Assembly (NCBI GenBank): GCA_945901035.1
Contig: CAMDKN010000005.1
Location: 1-17,769 of the forward strand
Reading direction: 5' to 3'
Source: Gulosibacter massiliensis
Lineage (GTDB): Bacteria; Actinomycetota; Actinomycetes; Actinomycetales; Microbacteriaceae
DNA: 17,769 nucleotides
Below, piece by piece: positions 1 to 7,179 of the stretch. Position 1 is the stretch's first letter, and every line of letters starts with the position of its first letter. Position numbers and translations under genes: made by a program. The notes below the pieces were generated by a model. The model was given only the letters and a program-made list of their open reading frames with translations, was not told the DNA's origin and made no database searches.

Positions 1-2436
1 GGCCACAACCTGTTCGACATCGCCTATTCGTGGCTGCTCGCGAACGAGCGCGGGGTTCAGTCGGGAATTGACGTCGAGATGCTGCTCGGGATGGCCCCCG
101 GCCAAGCGGAAGCCGTCAAACGGGACGTCGGGGGACTCTTGCTGTACACCCCCGTCGTGCACCCGGCCGAATTTGATGTCGCCATTGCGTATCTCATTCG
201 CCGCCTCGAAGAAGGGGCGAGCCAGGACAACTTCATGTCCGCCGTGTTCGAACTGTCCGAAAACGCGGAACTGTTCGCGCGCGAAGAGAGCCGCTTCCTC
301 GCATCGCTCGCGGCCCTCGACGACCGGGTTCCGGGTTCGAACCGCGTGCAAGACCGCCGAAAGAAACACACCCCGATGCCGACGGACTCGTTCCGCAACG
401 CGGCGGACACCGACCCCGCCATCGCGGCGAACCGCGAATGGGGTGCGGGCATCATCGCCCGAATCGAGAAGTCGACCGCGGGAAACAAGACGGTCAAAGA
501 AAACCTAGTGAAGACGGCGAAACAGTTGGACGGAATCATCGCCCGCGCGACGGCGAAGGGTTCGGCATGGAGCAAACTGCCCGCGGCCACGCGTGCCGCG
601 ATCCTGCACAAAGCCGGCGAGGTGCTCGAAGCGCGTCGGGCCGAACTCATCGAGGTCATGGCGAGCGAGACGGGCAAAACCCTCGACCAAGCAGACCCCG
701 AAGTCACCGAGGCCGTGGATTTCGCGCACTATTACGCCGAGAGCGCGAAGGCGCTCGCGATGGTCGACGGGGCGACATTCACGCCCGCGAGGTTGACCGT
801 CGTCACACCACCGTGGAACTTCCCCGTTGCTATTCCCGCGGGATCGACACTGGCCGCTCTCGCGGCCGGTTCGCCCGTCATCATCAAGCCCGCGACCCAA
901 GCCCGACGCAGTGGCGCGGTCATGGTCGAGGCGCTGTGGGCGGCGGGTGTGCCGAAGGACGCGCTGCAACTGGTGACACTTGCCGATCGCGCCCTGGGTA
1001 ACCAACTGGTGTCCGACCCCCGAGTCGAACGCGTCATTTTGACGGGCGGTTACGAGACCGCGGAAGTGTTCCGCGGCCTTCGACACGACCTCCCGTTGCT
1101 GGCCGAGACCAGTGGGAAAAACGCCATCATCGTCACGCCGAGCGCGGATCTCGACCTCGCGGCGAAGGACGTTGTGTATTCGGCATTCGGCCACGCCGGG
1201 CAAAAATGTTCCGCCGCATCGCTCGTCATTCTTGTTGGTTCGGTCGCGTCGTCGGCTCGATTCCGCAACCAACTCATCGATGGCATCACGAGCCTGACGG
1301 TCGGCTATCCGTCGAATCCCACCACCCAAATGGGGCCGATCATCGAACCAGCGAAGGGCAAGTTGTTGTCCGCGCTCACGACTCTCGGACAGGGCGAATC
1401 GTGGCTCGTCGAGCCGCGAAAATTGGACGCGTCCGGAACGCTGTGGACGCCCGGACTTCGTGACGGGGTCAGCCGAGGCAGCGAGTTCCACCTCACCGAA
1501 TATTTTGGTCCGATACTCGGCGTCATGACCGCCAACACCCTCGACGAGGCAATCGACATGGTGAACGACATCGATTACGGTCTTACGTCGGGACTGCATT
1601 CGCTTGATTCGGTCGAAATCGAGACGTGGCTCGAGCAAATCGCGGGCGGCAACCTCTATGTGAATCGCGGAACGACCGGCGCCATCGTTCAACGACAGCC
1701 GTTCGGTGGCTGGAAAAAATCCTCGGTCGGCGCCGGTTCGAAGGCGGGCGGGCCAAATTACCTGTTCGGGCTGGGCACGTGGACCGATTCAAAGACCCGC
1801 GGTGGCGGCACAGAGCCAACAGGCAATCGCGTTGTAGAGCTGCTCGCGGCAGTTCCCGAGTTCGGCACTGTGACAGCGCCTGGTCGCGATTGGCTGGCGC
1901 GCGCCGCCCATCTCGACGAGGAAACGTGGCGGACCGAATTCGGGATTGCCCGGGACGTATCCAGTGTCGGTGTCGAGCGCAACGTGTTCCGTTATCGCCG
2001 ATTCCCCGACCCCGTCATTGTTCGATTCTCCGACGGCGCCGAGCCCACCGAGTTATTGCGGGTGTTGCTTGCGGCATTGTGCGCGGGGAACAATCCGGTT
2101 GTGTCAGCCTCGGGGTGGCTCGAAACCAAAATCGCTCGAGTGTTGGGCGAACTGGCGATTCCGGTCGAAATCCAGACCGAGCATGAATGGCACGAGGACC
2201 TCGGTCATCGCGAAAAGGACCTCTCGGGGAGGCGTATTCGGCTCGTCGGAGGGTCACCCGCAGCGATCACGCTGGCAACCGGTGGTCGGCCCGACCTCGC
2301 GGTGTGGTCGGGTCCGGTCGTCGTCGCTGGGCGAATCGAGATGCTGCCGTTCCTTCGCGAACAAGCGGTCAGCATCACCGCGCACCGGTTCGGGACTCCA
2401 AACCACCTGACGGACCACATCGAACTGGGTTGTTAG
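1..2436 (+). CDS. putA: Bifunctional proline dehydrogenase / P5C dehydrogenase PutA (5' end outside window)
   Basis: The frame is open from base 1, so this is the last 811 residues of a longer protein; the first in-window ATGs are internal. PutA oxidises proline to P5C on FAD, then glutamate semialdehyde to glutamate with NAD+. Residues 1-110 (counted from base 1) are the end of the PRODH barrel, including the YLIRRLEEGAS segment whose paired Arg (67-68) bind the proline carboxylate in known PutA structures. Residues about 115-590 are the aldehyde dehydrogenase domain: PWNFP at 271-275, general-base Glu369 (AETSGKN) and catalytic Cys403 (GQKCSA), with the usual 34-residue spacing. The remaining ~220 residues match the C-terminal ALDH-like lid of longer PutAs, ending with EMLPFLREQAVSITAHRFG. 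The gene converges on the pucR-type regulator with a 20-nt gap and no obvious terminator hairpin. Identity is very secure from the motifs; only the N-terminus is missing. Confidence 0.96.
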   Translation, partial: GHNLFDIAYSWLLANERGVQSGIDVEMLLGMAPGQAEAVKRDVGGLLLYTPVVHPAEFDVAIAYLIRRLEEGASQDNFMSAVFELSENAELFAREESRFLASLAALDDRVPGSNRVQDRRKKHTPMPTDSFRNAADTDPAIAANREWGAGIIARIEKSTAGNKTVKENLVKTAKQLDGIIARATAKGSAWSKLPAATRAAILHKAGEVLEARRAELIEVMASETGKTLDQADPEVTEAVDFAHYYAESAKALAMVDGATFTPARLTVVTPPWNFPVAIPAGSTLAALAAGSPVIIKPATQARRSGAVMVEALWAAGVPKDALQLVTLADRALGNQLVSDPRVERVILTGGYETAEVFRGLRHDLPLLAETSGKNAIIVTPSADLDLAAKDVVYSAFGHAGQKCSAASLVILVGSVASSARFRNQLIDGITSLTVGYPSNPTTQMGPIIEPAKGKLLSALTTLGQGESWLVEPRKLDASGTLWTPGLRDGVSRGSEFHLTEYFGPILGVMTANTLDEAIDMVNDIDYGLTSGLHSLDSVEIETWLEQIAGGNLYVNRGTTGAIVQRQPFGGWKKSSVGAGSKAGGPNYLFGLGTWTDSKTRGGGTEPTGNRVVELLAAVPEFGTVTAPGRDWLARAAHLDEETWRTEFGIARDVSSVGVERNVFRYRRFPDPVIVRFSDGAEPTELLRVLLAALCAGNNPVVSASGWLETKIARVLGELAIPVEIQTEHEWHEDLGHREKDLSGRRIRLVGGSPAAITLATGGRPDLAVWSGPVVVAGRIEMLPFLREQAVSITAHRFGTPNHLTDHIELGC

Positions 2437-2456
2437 GCCTCCGAGTCGCTGCAGTT

Positions 2457-3875
2457 CTATTGGGTCTCGATGGGGGCGAGTGACTCCCAGGCCTGATACG
2501 CAATCCACAGTGAAGACAGGTCGGCCGAACGGCTCAGCGTGAGCCCCGTCTCTTGTTCAATTTTTCCCAAACGGTACGACAAGGTCTGTTTGTGAATGAA
2601 CAGTTCCTCCGACGCGTCCTTCCACTTGCGGTCGTGACGAAGGAAAGTAAACAAGGTTTCCCGCAGCATCGTGGCTCGGGGTGTGTCGTCCGCAAGCGGA
2701 CCCAAGACTCCTCGAACGATTTCCTGAGCCTCGCGGTGTGAACGCGTGAGAACCGACACCGTTGAACCACTGAATTCGGTCCAGAATCGATCGCTGTGTT
2801 GGGCCGCCGCCAAAACTTTCCCCGCTTCGACCGCGGCGACACGGGCGTCCGAGAAGTCTGTGAACACAGAAGAAACACCGGCATGTGCCGAAACGGTCGC
2901 GAGAAGGTCACGAGTCTCGGAAATGACGGCGGTCGGCACGAGCACCAGATAGGACACTCGGCCCATTCCGGAGATCACGGGCAGTCCACTCACCGCAAGC
3001 ACGCTCGCGATTGATCGCGCGTCGCTGACGGGAAGTGCGACCATGACAAAGCCGTCCGATGCGCGTTGTGGTGCGAGGAACTCGCCGGTGTCCGGCAAAC
3101 CCACGCCATTGAGAAGTGACAGCATCAAGCGCGCCGAGATCTCCGCGCGCCGCTCGGCGGCATTGAGGAGTCGATCGACCACGACCTCGAGCACCTTCAT
3201 GAGATGGATGAGGATGAATCCGTCGATCGCCTCGCCCGTGAACTCGTTGATCGTCAAAAGCGCGTCGTGCGCCCCGTGAATCTCGTAGTGATGGGTCGAC
3301 GTGGTTGTGTCGTCACCGATGGCGGCCGAGTGAAGAAGAGTTTGTCCGGTCGCCACGTCGCTGATGGAGATCTGAATTCGTAACAGGTTGGCGAGGCTCT
3401 CGACCAGCTCCTCGGCGTCGTCCCCCGCGTAGGCGGCATTGTGATACAACTTGCTCAACAGCAGAACTTGAAGAGTTTGTTCGTGGGAATTGGCTGCAGC
3501 GACGTGTCGGGCGACGACCGCATAGGGAACCTGTGCTGCGGTGAGCACGACGGGGAATCCGCAGCGATTGGCTTCGGCCAGCATCGCCTCGGTAATCGGT
3601 GGGGCGAGGGTGTGGTCACCGATCATGATTCCCGCAAGCCCTGCATCGTTCAGCCGGTTGACGAACGCAACCTGTGCTTCGGGTCCCTTCGGCACGCACA
3701 ACCCGATCGTCATGAGCAGTTCGTGCGGCCCCAGCCATTCTTCGGGGTTCGGCATTTCGCAACTGTGCGCCCACAGCACCCGTCGATCACCGCCCTGCTG
3801 ACCGGCGAGGAAACGAGAGTCGAGGCTGGCGGTTGCGACGAGGTCAGCTACCGTCAATTCGTGCGAATTGTCCAT
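2457..3875 (-). CDS. PucR-family transcriptional regulator
   Basis: The protein has 472 residues with the PucR/CdaR layout. An N-terminal PucR-type sensor region (about 8-125) contains the typical GDxxLAPPITEAMLAEA stretch. A central GGDEF-like region (about 260-370) follows, then a C-terminal HTH_30 domain (about 400-465) with the LFIHKQTLSYRLGKIEQETG helix-turn-helix. Family members regulate purine, sugar-acid, proline or amine catabolism in response to a small molecule; Bacillus subtilis PutR, which activates proline genes, belongs here. The gene lies downstream of the permease and aldehyde dehydrogenase on the same strand and is tail-to-tail with putA, so either could be its target. The ATG at 3875 has no Shine-Dalgarno sequence. 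A TACAAT hexamer lies 7 nt upstream, suggesting a leaderless mRNA and separate transcription from the aldehyde dehydrogenase gene (80-nt gap). The family call is firm; the target and ligand are unknown. Confidence 0.92.
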   Translation of the reverse strand: MDNSHELTVADLVATASLDSRFLAGQQGGDRRVLWAHSCEMPNPEEWLGPHELLMTIGLCVPKGPEAQVAFVNRLNDAGLAGIMIGDHTLAPPITEAMLAEANRCGFPVVLTAAQVPYAVVARHVAAANSHEQTLQVLLLSKLYHNAAYAGDDAEELVESLANLLRIQISISDVATGQTLLHSAAIGDDTTTSTHHYEIHGAHDALLTINEFTGEAIDGFILIHLMKVLEVVVDRLLNAAERRAEISARLMLSLLNGVGLPDTGEFLAPQRASDGFVMVALPVSDARSIASVLAVSGLPVISGMGRVSYLVLVPTAVISETRDLLATVSAHAGVSSVFTDFSDARVAAVEAGKVLAAAQHSDRFWTEFSGSTVSVLTRSHREAQEIVRGVLGPLADDTPRATMLRETLFTFLRHDRKWKDASEELFIHKQTLSYRLGKIEQETGLTLSRSADLSSLWIAYQAWESLAPIETQ

Positions 3876-3882
3876 ACGCGCG

Positions 3883-3903
3883 ATTGTATGTGTAGCGCGT
3901 TAC
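3883..3903 (-). promoter_or_regulatory. Putative leaderless promoter and imperfect palindrome upstream of the PucR gene
   Basis: On the minus strand TACAAT (3883-3888) is a good -10 hexamer and ends exactly 7 nt before the ATG, which would put the transcript start at the start codon. No convincing -35 was found at 15-19 nt. Immediately upstream is an imperfect 12-bp palindrome, GTAGCGCGTTAC (3892-3903, one mismatched pair), in the spacer, where an autoregulator could bind. This is inference from sequence alone. Confidence 0.4.
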
Positions 3904-3955
3904 GAAATCGATAGTCGCTTCATACCAAACAACAACCCAGTTGCGACAGCGGTGT

Positions 3956-5497
3956 TTACGAGAAAGCCTCGTCGTCGGCGTAGGGGAACCACCAGAAGCT
4001 CTGTTCGGAGGAATTCGCGTCGACCATCATGAACTTCGTGTGACGGAATGTGTCGAGGCCCTCGGCGCCCAACTGACGACCGATTCCGGACATTTTTCGA
4101 CCTCCGAAAGGCCCCGCGTCGTTGTCGAGCAGGGGAGCATTGACCCACACCATCCCCGCGACGATTTCGGTGATGGCACGATCGATTTCCGCGATGTCCG
4201 TTGAATACAAATTGGATCCGAGACCGAACGGCGTTCCGTTGGCGAGGTCGAGCGCTTCGTCGAAACTCGCGACGCGGTAGACCGCAACCGCTGGACCGAA
4301 GATCTCTTGCTGGTAGATGTCCATGTCCCGCGTGACGTTTTCGAGAATTGTCGGCTGATGGAAGAAGCCGTCTGCGAGCGAACCGTCCGACAAGGCCGGT
4401 CGACCGCCGCCGAGAGTGACCGTCGCACCTTGTTCCACCGCGCGGGCGAGAATGCGCTCGAGACGGTCGAGCTCGCGTCCGTTCTCCATCGGACCCAGGT
4501 CGACCTTGTCGAGGGGATGCCCTTGTCGGAGCGCAGCGACGTGACCCACGAACGCAGTCATGAACTCGTCGTAAATGTCGGTGTGAACAATGAGTTTTTC
4601 GGTCGAGGTGCACACTTGACCACCGTTGATGAACGCGGCAAACGCGGCACCGCGGGCAGCGACATCAATTTTGGCGGAAGGCATCACGATAAATGGGTCG
4701 CTACCGGATGCCTCGATGATGCAGGGTTTGAAGGTTTCGGCACAGGACCGTGCAACAATCTGTCCCGTCGGGATGCTTCCCGTGAAGGAAATCTGGTGGG
4801 TGTTCTTGTGGTTGACGAGTTGAATTGACGTAGGGGCCGTGCCGGGAACGACCTGGACCAGTCCGGCGGGGAGCACGTCGAACGCTTCGGCGAACGCGAG
4901 AGTCGTCAACGATGCCCACTCGGAGGGTTTGATGATGATGGCGTTACCCGATGCCAATGCGGCGGCACCCGTCCACATCGAGAGAACGATGGGATAGTTC
5001 GCGGGAAGAATGATGACCGCCGTGCCCATCGGTTCCTTGAGTGTGTAGTGGAACTGTCCCGCGGTGGCGGTTCCGTGCACGGTGCCGATGGAGTGCCGGC
5101 CAATCTCGGCGTAATAATCCATCGCGGTGATGGTCCAGCTCACTTCGTCGAAGCTCTCTTTGAACGGCTTTCCCGTTTCCAGGGACAAGAGTTCTGCCAC
5201 ACGGCGTTGATTTTCACGAACCTTTCGAGCGGCCTCGTGAATGAGTTCAGCCCGCTCGAGCGCGGACAGTGCATTCCATTTCTTTTGAGCAACGTTTGCA
5301 TCGGCGACCACACGATCCACCTGCGCCTCGGTGAGATCGGAGATCTCACCGAGCACGCCGGCGGTCGAGGGGTTGAGCACGTCAGCGAATTTCGCGCCAC
5401 CCGCCCGTTCGTAGCCCGACGCACCGAAGTACGTGTTGTTGAGGGCTTTGATTGTTTCGAGGACCTGAGGCGATCCCCGGTGGGCGGTTGAACTCAT
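3956..5497 (-). CDS. NAD(P)-dependent aldehyde dehydrogenase
   Basis: This is a 513-residue aldehyde dehydrogenase of usual length, oxidising an aldehyde to its acid. The Asn/NAD-site segment reads PANYPIVLSMW in place of the usual PWNFP. The general-base Glu262 sits in IIEASGSDPFIV, and the catalytic nucleophile Cys296 in NGGQVCTST; their 34-residue spacing is normal. C-terminal GPFGGRKMSGIGRQLG is also typical, and the protein ends in an aromatic tail (WWFPYADDEAF). An ATG at 5560 would extend it by 21 residues, but that would overlap the permease gene by 38 nt. The ATG at 5497 has a weak GAAAG ten bases upstream and is preferred. It starts 25 nt after the permease stop on the same strand, so the two are probably one operon. 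With the divergent FAD oxidase it probably removes the aldehyde made by amine oxidation. Succinate-semialdehyde, aminobutyraldehyde and betaine-aldehyde types are all possible; the motifs do not decide. Confidence 0.9.
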   Translation of the reverse strand: MSSTAHRGSPQVLETIKALNNTYFGASGYERAGGAKFADVLNPSTAGVLGEISDLTEAQVDRVVADANVAQKKWNALSALERAELIHEAARKVRENQRRVAELLSLETGKPFKESFDEVSWTITAMDYYAEIGRHSIGTVHGTATAGQFHYTLKEPMGTAVIILPANYPIVLSMWTGAAALASGNAIIIKPSEWASLTTLAFAEAFDVLPAGLVQVVPGTAPTSIQLVNHKNTHQISFTGSIPTGQIVARSCAETFKPCIIEASGSDPFIVMPSAKIDVAARGAAFAAFINGGQVCTSTEKLIVHTDIYDEFMTAFVGHVAALRQGHPLDKVDLGPMENGRELDRLERILARAVEQGATVTLGGGRPALSDGSLADGFFHQPTILENVTRDMDIYQQEIFGPAVAVYRVASFDEALDLANGTPFGLGSNLYSTDIAEIDRAITEIVAGMVWVNAPLLDNDAGPFGGRKMSGIGRQLGAEGLDTFRHTKFMMVDANSSEQSFWWFPYADDEAFS

Positions 5498-5522
5498 GGC
5501 TGTTGTGCTTTCGTGTGTTGTC

Positions 5523-6977
5523 TTACGAGATGGGAGAAGCGATGGAGTCGAGGTTGGCATCTGCCTTGTCGACGATGGCCCGTTCGGCCTTCATGTCCAT
5601 TCCTTGGCAGAGCACCCAGTAGATGACGCCACCGAGAGGAATTCCGATGAAGAAGGCGATGTCGACACCACCCAGCGCGGTTGCGGCGGGCCCGGTGAAG
5701 AACGGCAGGATCATGAAGGGAATCATGATGGCGAAGGTCACGAGGTAGGACACGATTCCGCGCCAGTTCCAGTTACCGTAGATGCCCGTCCGCGAGAACA
5801 TCTCGCGAATCGAGTAGTGGCCCCGACGGACGAAGAAGAAGTCCGTGAGGTTGATCGCCGTCCACGGTGCCATCAGGTACGACAGCACGACCAGAATGGT
5901 CCAGAAACTGGTGTTGAGGAAGTCGGCGGGCATGTAGGCACCGGCATAGGTCGAAGTCAGTCCGACGAGCAGGATCGTGATGATGCGGATCCTGCGGGTC
6001 GGAAGAACTGTTCGAATACTGTCCATCGCGGTGATGATGGTGAGCGATCCGCCATAGACGCACATCGCCATCAGTCCGAGAAGACCAGCACCACCGATGA
6101 CGAGCATGATGGGACCAAGCCCCACGAACACTCCGTCGGCGGTTTGCGCGAGTGCCGTCACGACGTACTCTTCGGGAAGCAGCGCGGCACCGACTGCACC
6201 GATGGCCATGAACGAGAAGACGCCAAAGAACAGTCCCAGCGACGTCCACGTGATGATTTTGCCCTTGTGGGTATCGGCGGGCATGTAGCGCGAGTAGTCC
6301 GAAACGAAGAACGCCCACGACAACTGGTAGGCCGCTGCGGCGGAGACCTGAATGAAGAATGGCGCGACTTGGAACGTACCGTCGCTGAGGTCCCACGCGG
6401 ATGCCGGAATCGCGCCGTTCATCGCGAGTCCACCCGTGTAGATGACGAGGACGACGATCAGGGCGACCGTGATCCATCGTTGAACGGTGTGGAGCCAGCG
6501 ATAACCGAAGATCGCGAGAGCCACGGCAGCGAGTCCAGTGATGATTGCCCAGACCGGCGCGCTTCCCGCGCCGAGCTGTTCCGCGGTCGCGCCGAGCATG
6601 TTTCCGCCGAAAACGACGTAGCCCCAATAAACGATGAGTGCCATGAGCCAGATCGCGAGCGCGCCATAATGCCCAAACTGCGGGCGGCTCTGAATGAGTT
6701 GGGGCAATCCAAGGTGCGGGCCTTGGGTTGCATGCACGGATACCGGAATTGTTCCGATGATTGCTCCGAGCGCGAGTGCAATGAGTGTCCAACCCAGATT
6801 GAGGCCGGCCCAAATTCCAATTGCGCCTGTCGCCATGCTGAGCAGATGTGCACTTCCTGCGAACCAAATCGTGGCCTGGTCAGTGAGCCGGCCGGATCGT
6901 TCGTTGGAAGGTACGTAGTCGATGGATCGTATTTCGATTGACTCCATTAGAGCGGAATCATTTCGGGTGGTTGTCAT
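5523..6977 (-). CDS. NCS1-family (cytosine/purine-type) permease
   Basis: The protein has 484 residues and about 12 hydrophobic membrane segments. NCS1 signatures are clear: QGPHLGLPQLIQSRPQFG-type loop at 85-102, SDYSRYMP at 226-233, and INLTDFFFVRRGHY at 374-387. Known members import cytosine, uracil, allantoin, hydantoins, thiamine-like or pyridine compounds with H+ or Na+. The ATG at 6977 is preferred over the one at 7079 because a strong Shine-Dalgarno (GGAGAGG, 6983-6989 on this strand) lies 5 nt upstream. The protein then begins MTTTRNDSALMES, and the upstream extension would be a hydrophilic low-complexity tail. It is followed closely by the aldehyde dehydrogenase gene and faces the FAD oxidase across a 202-bp divergent region, so its substrate is probably what those enzymes oxidise. 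The substrate cannot be read from the sequence. Confidence 0.92.
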   Translation of the reverse strand: MTTTRNDSALMESIEIRSIDYVPSNERSGRLTDQATIWFAGSAHLLSMATGAIGIWAGLNLGWTLIALALGAIIGTIPVSVHATQGPHLGLPQLIQSRPQFGHYGALAIWLMALIVYWGYVVFGGNMLGATAEQLGAGSAPVWAIITGLAAVALAIFGYRWLHTVQRWITVALIVVLVIYTGGLAMNGAIPASAWDLSDGTFQVAPFFIQVSAAAAYQLSWAFFVSDYSRYMPADTHKGKIITWTSLGLFFGVFSFMAIGAVGAALLPEEYVVTALAQTADGVFVGLGPIMLVIGGAGLLGLMAMCVYGGSLTIITAMDSIRTVLPTRRIRIITILLVGLTSTYAGAYMPADFLNTSFWTILVVLSYLMAPWTAINLTDFFFVRRGHYSIREMFSRTGIYGNWNWRGIVSYLVTFAIMIPFMILPFFTGPAATALGGVDIAFFIGIPLGGVIYWVLCQGMDMKAERAIVDKADANLDSIASPIS

Positions 6978-7069
6978 ATTGACCTCTCCGTGTGACGTCG
7001 TTGTCGGGGTGGATCGCGTCCCGGTGGTCAACACGTGCTGATTCACCGAATTTGGACGTGTGCTCTTAC

Positions 7070-7144
7070 TGTGGAGCAACGGGGAAGTTTCCCCAATTGT
7101 GGAATGTTATGAAAATGTGGAAGTTTCTTGTAGTCGAGTACAGT
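7070..7144. promoter_or_regulatory. Candidate operator repeats and promoter in the divergent permease/oxidase region
   Basis: The 202-bp gap between the divergent starts (6977 and 7180) contains clustered repeats. TGTGGAA occurs at 7098-7104 and 7116-7122, with a TGTGGAG variant at 7070-7076. GGAAGTTTC occurs at 7083-7091 and 7119-7127. A perfect GGGGAA-GT-TTCCCC inverted repeat spans 7081-7094. AGTCGA is repeated 10 bp apart at 7132 and 7142. For the plus-strand oxidase, TACAGT at 7139-7144 is a possible -10; 17 bp upstream the second TGTGGAA sits in place of a poor -35, as expected of an activator-dependent promoter. The neighbouring PucR regulator is the obvious candidate binder. Repeats are seen directly; function is inferred. 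Confidence 0.4.
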
Positions 7145-7179
7145 CGACATGACTCGGGACCGCGAGCACACTTGGCAAG

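Noticed and set aside
505..1692. 395-residue minus-strand frame opposite putA
   Set aside because: It lies antisense to well-conserved aldehyde dehydrogenase motifs, is Arg-rich and low in identity to any fold, as expected of a shadow frame in GC-rich coding DNA.
2437..2456. Possible bidirectional terminator between putA and the PucR gene
   Set aside because: Only 20 bases, with no stable stem or T run.
5498..5560. Longer aldehyde dehydrogenase start at 5560
   Set aside because: It would overlap the permease coding end by 38 nt and adds a Ser/Thr-rich stretch not seen in the family; ATG 5497 is better placed.
5496..6941. 481-residue plus-strand frame opposite the permease
   Set aside because: It is a His/Asp/Arg-rich mirror of a membrane protein with no domain; the NCS1 motifs on the minus strand explain the region.
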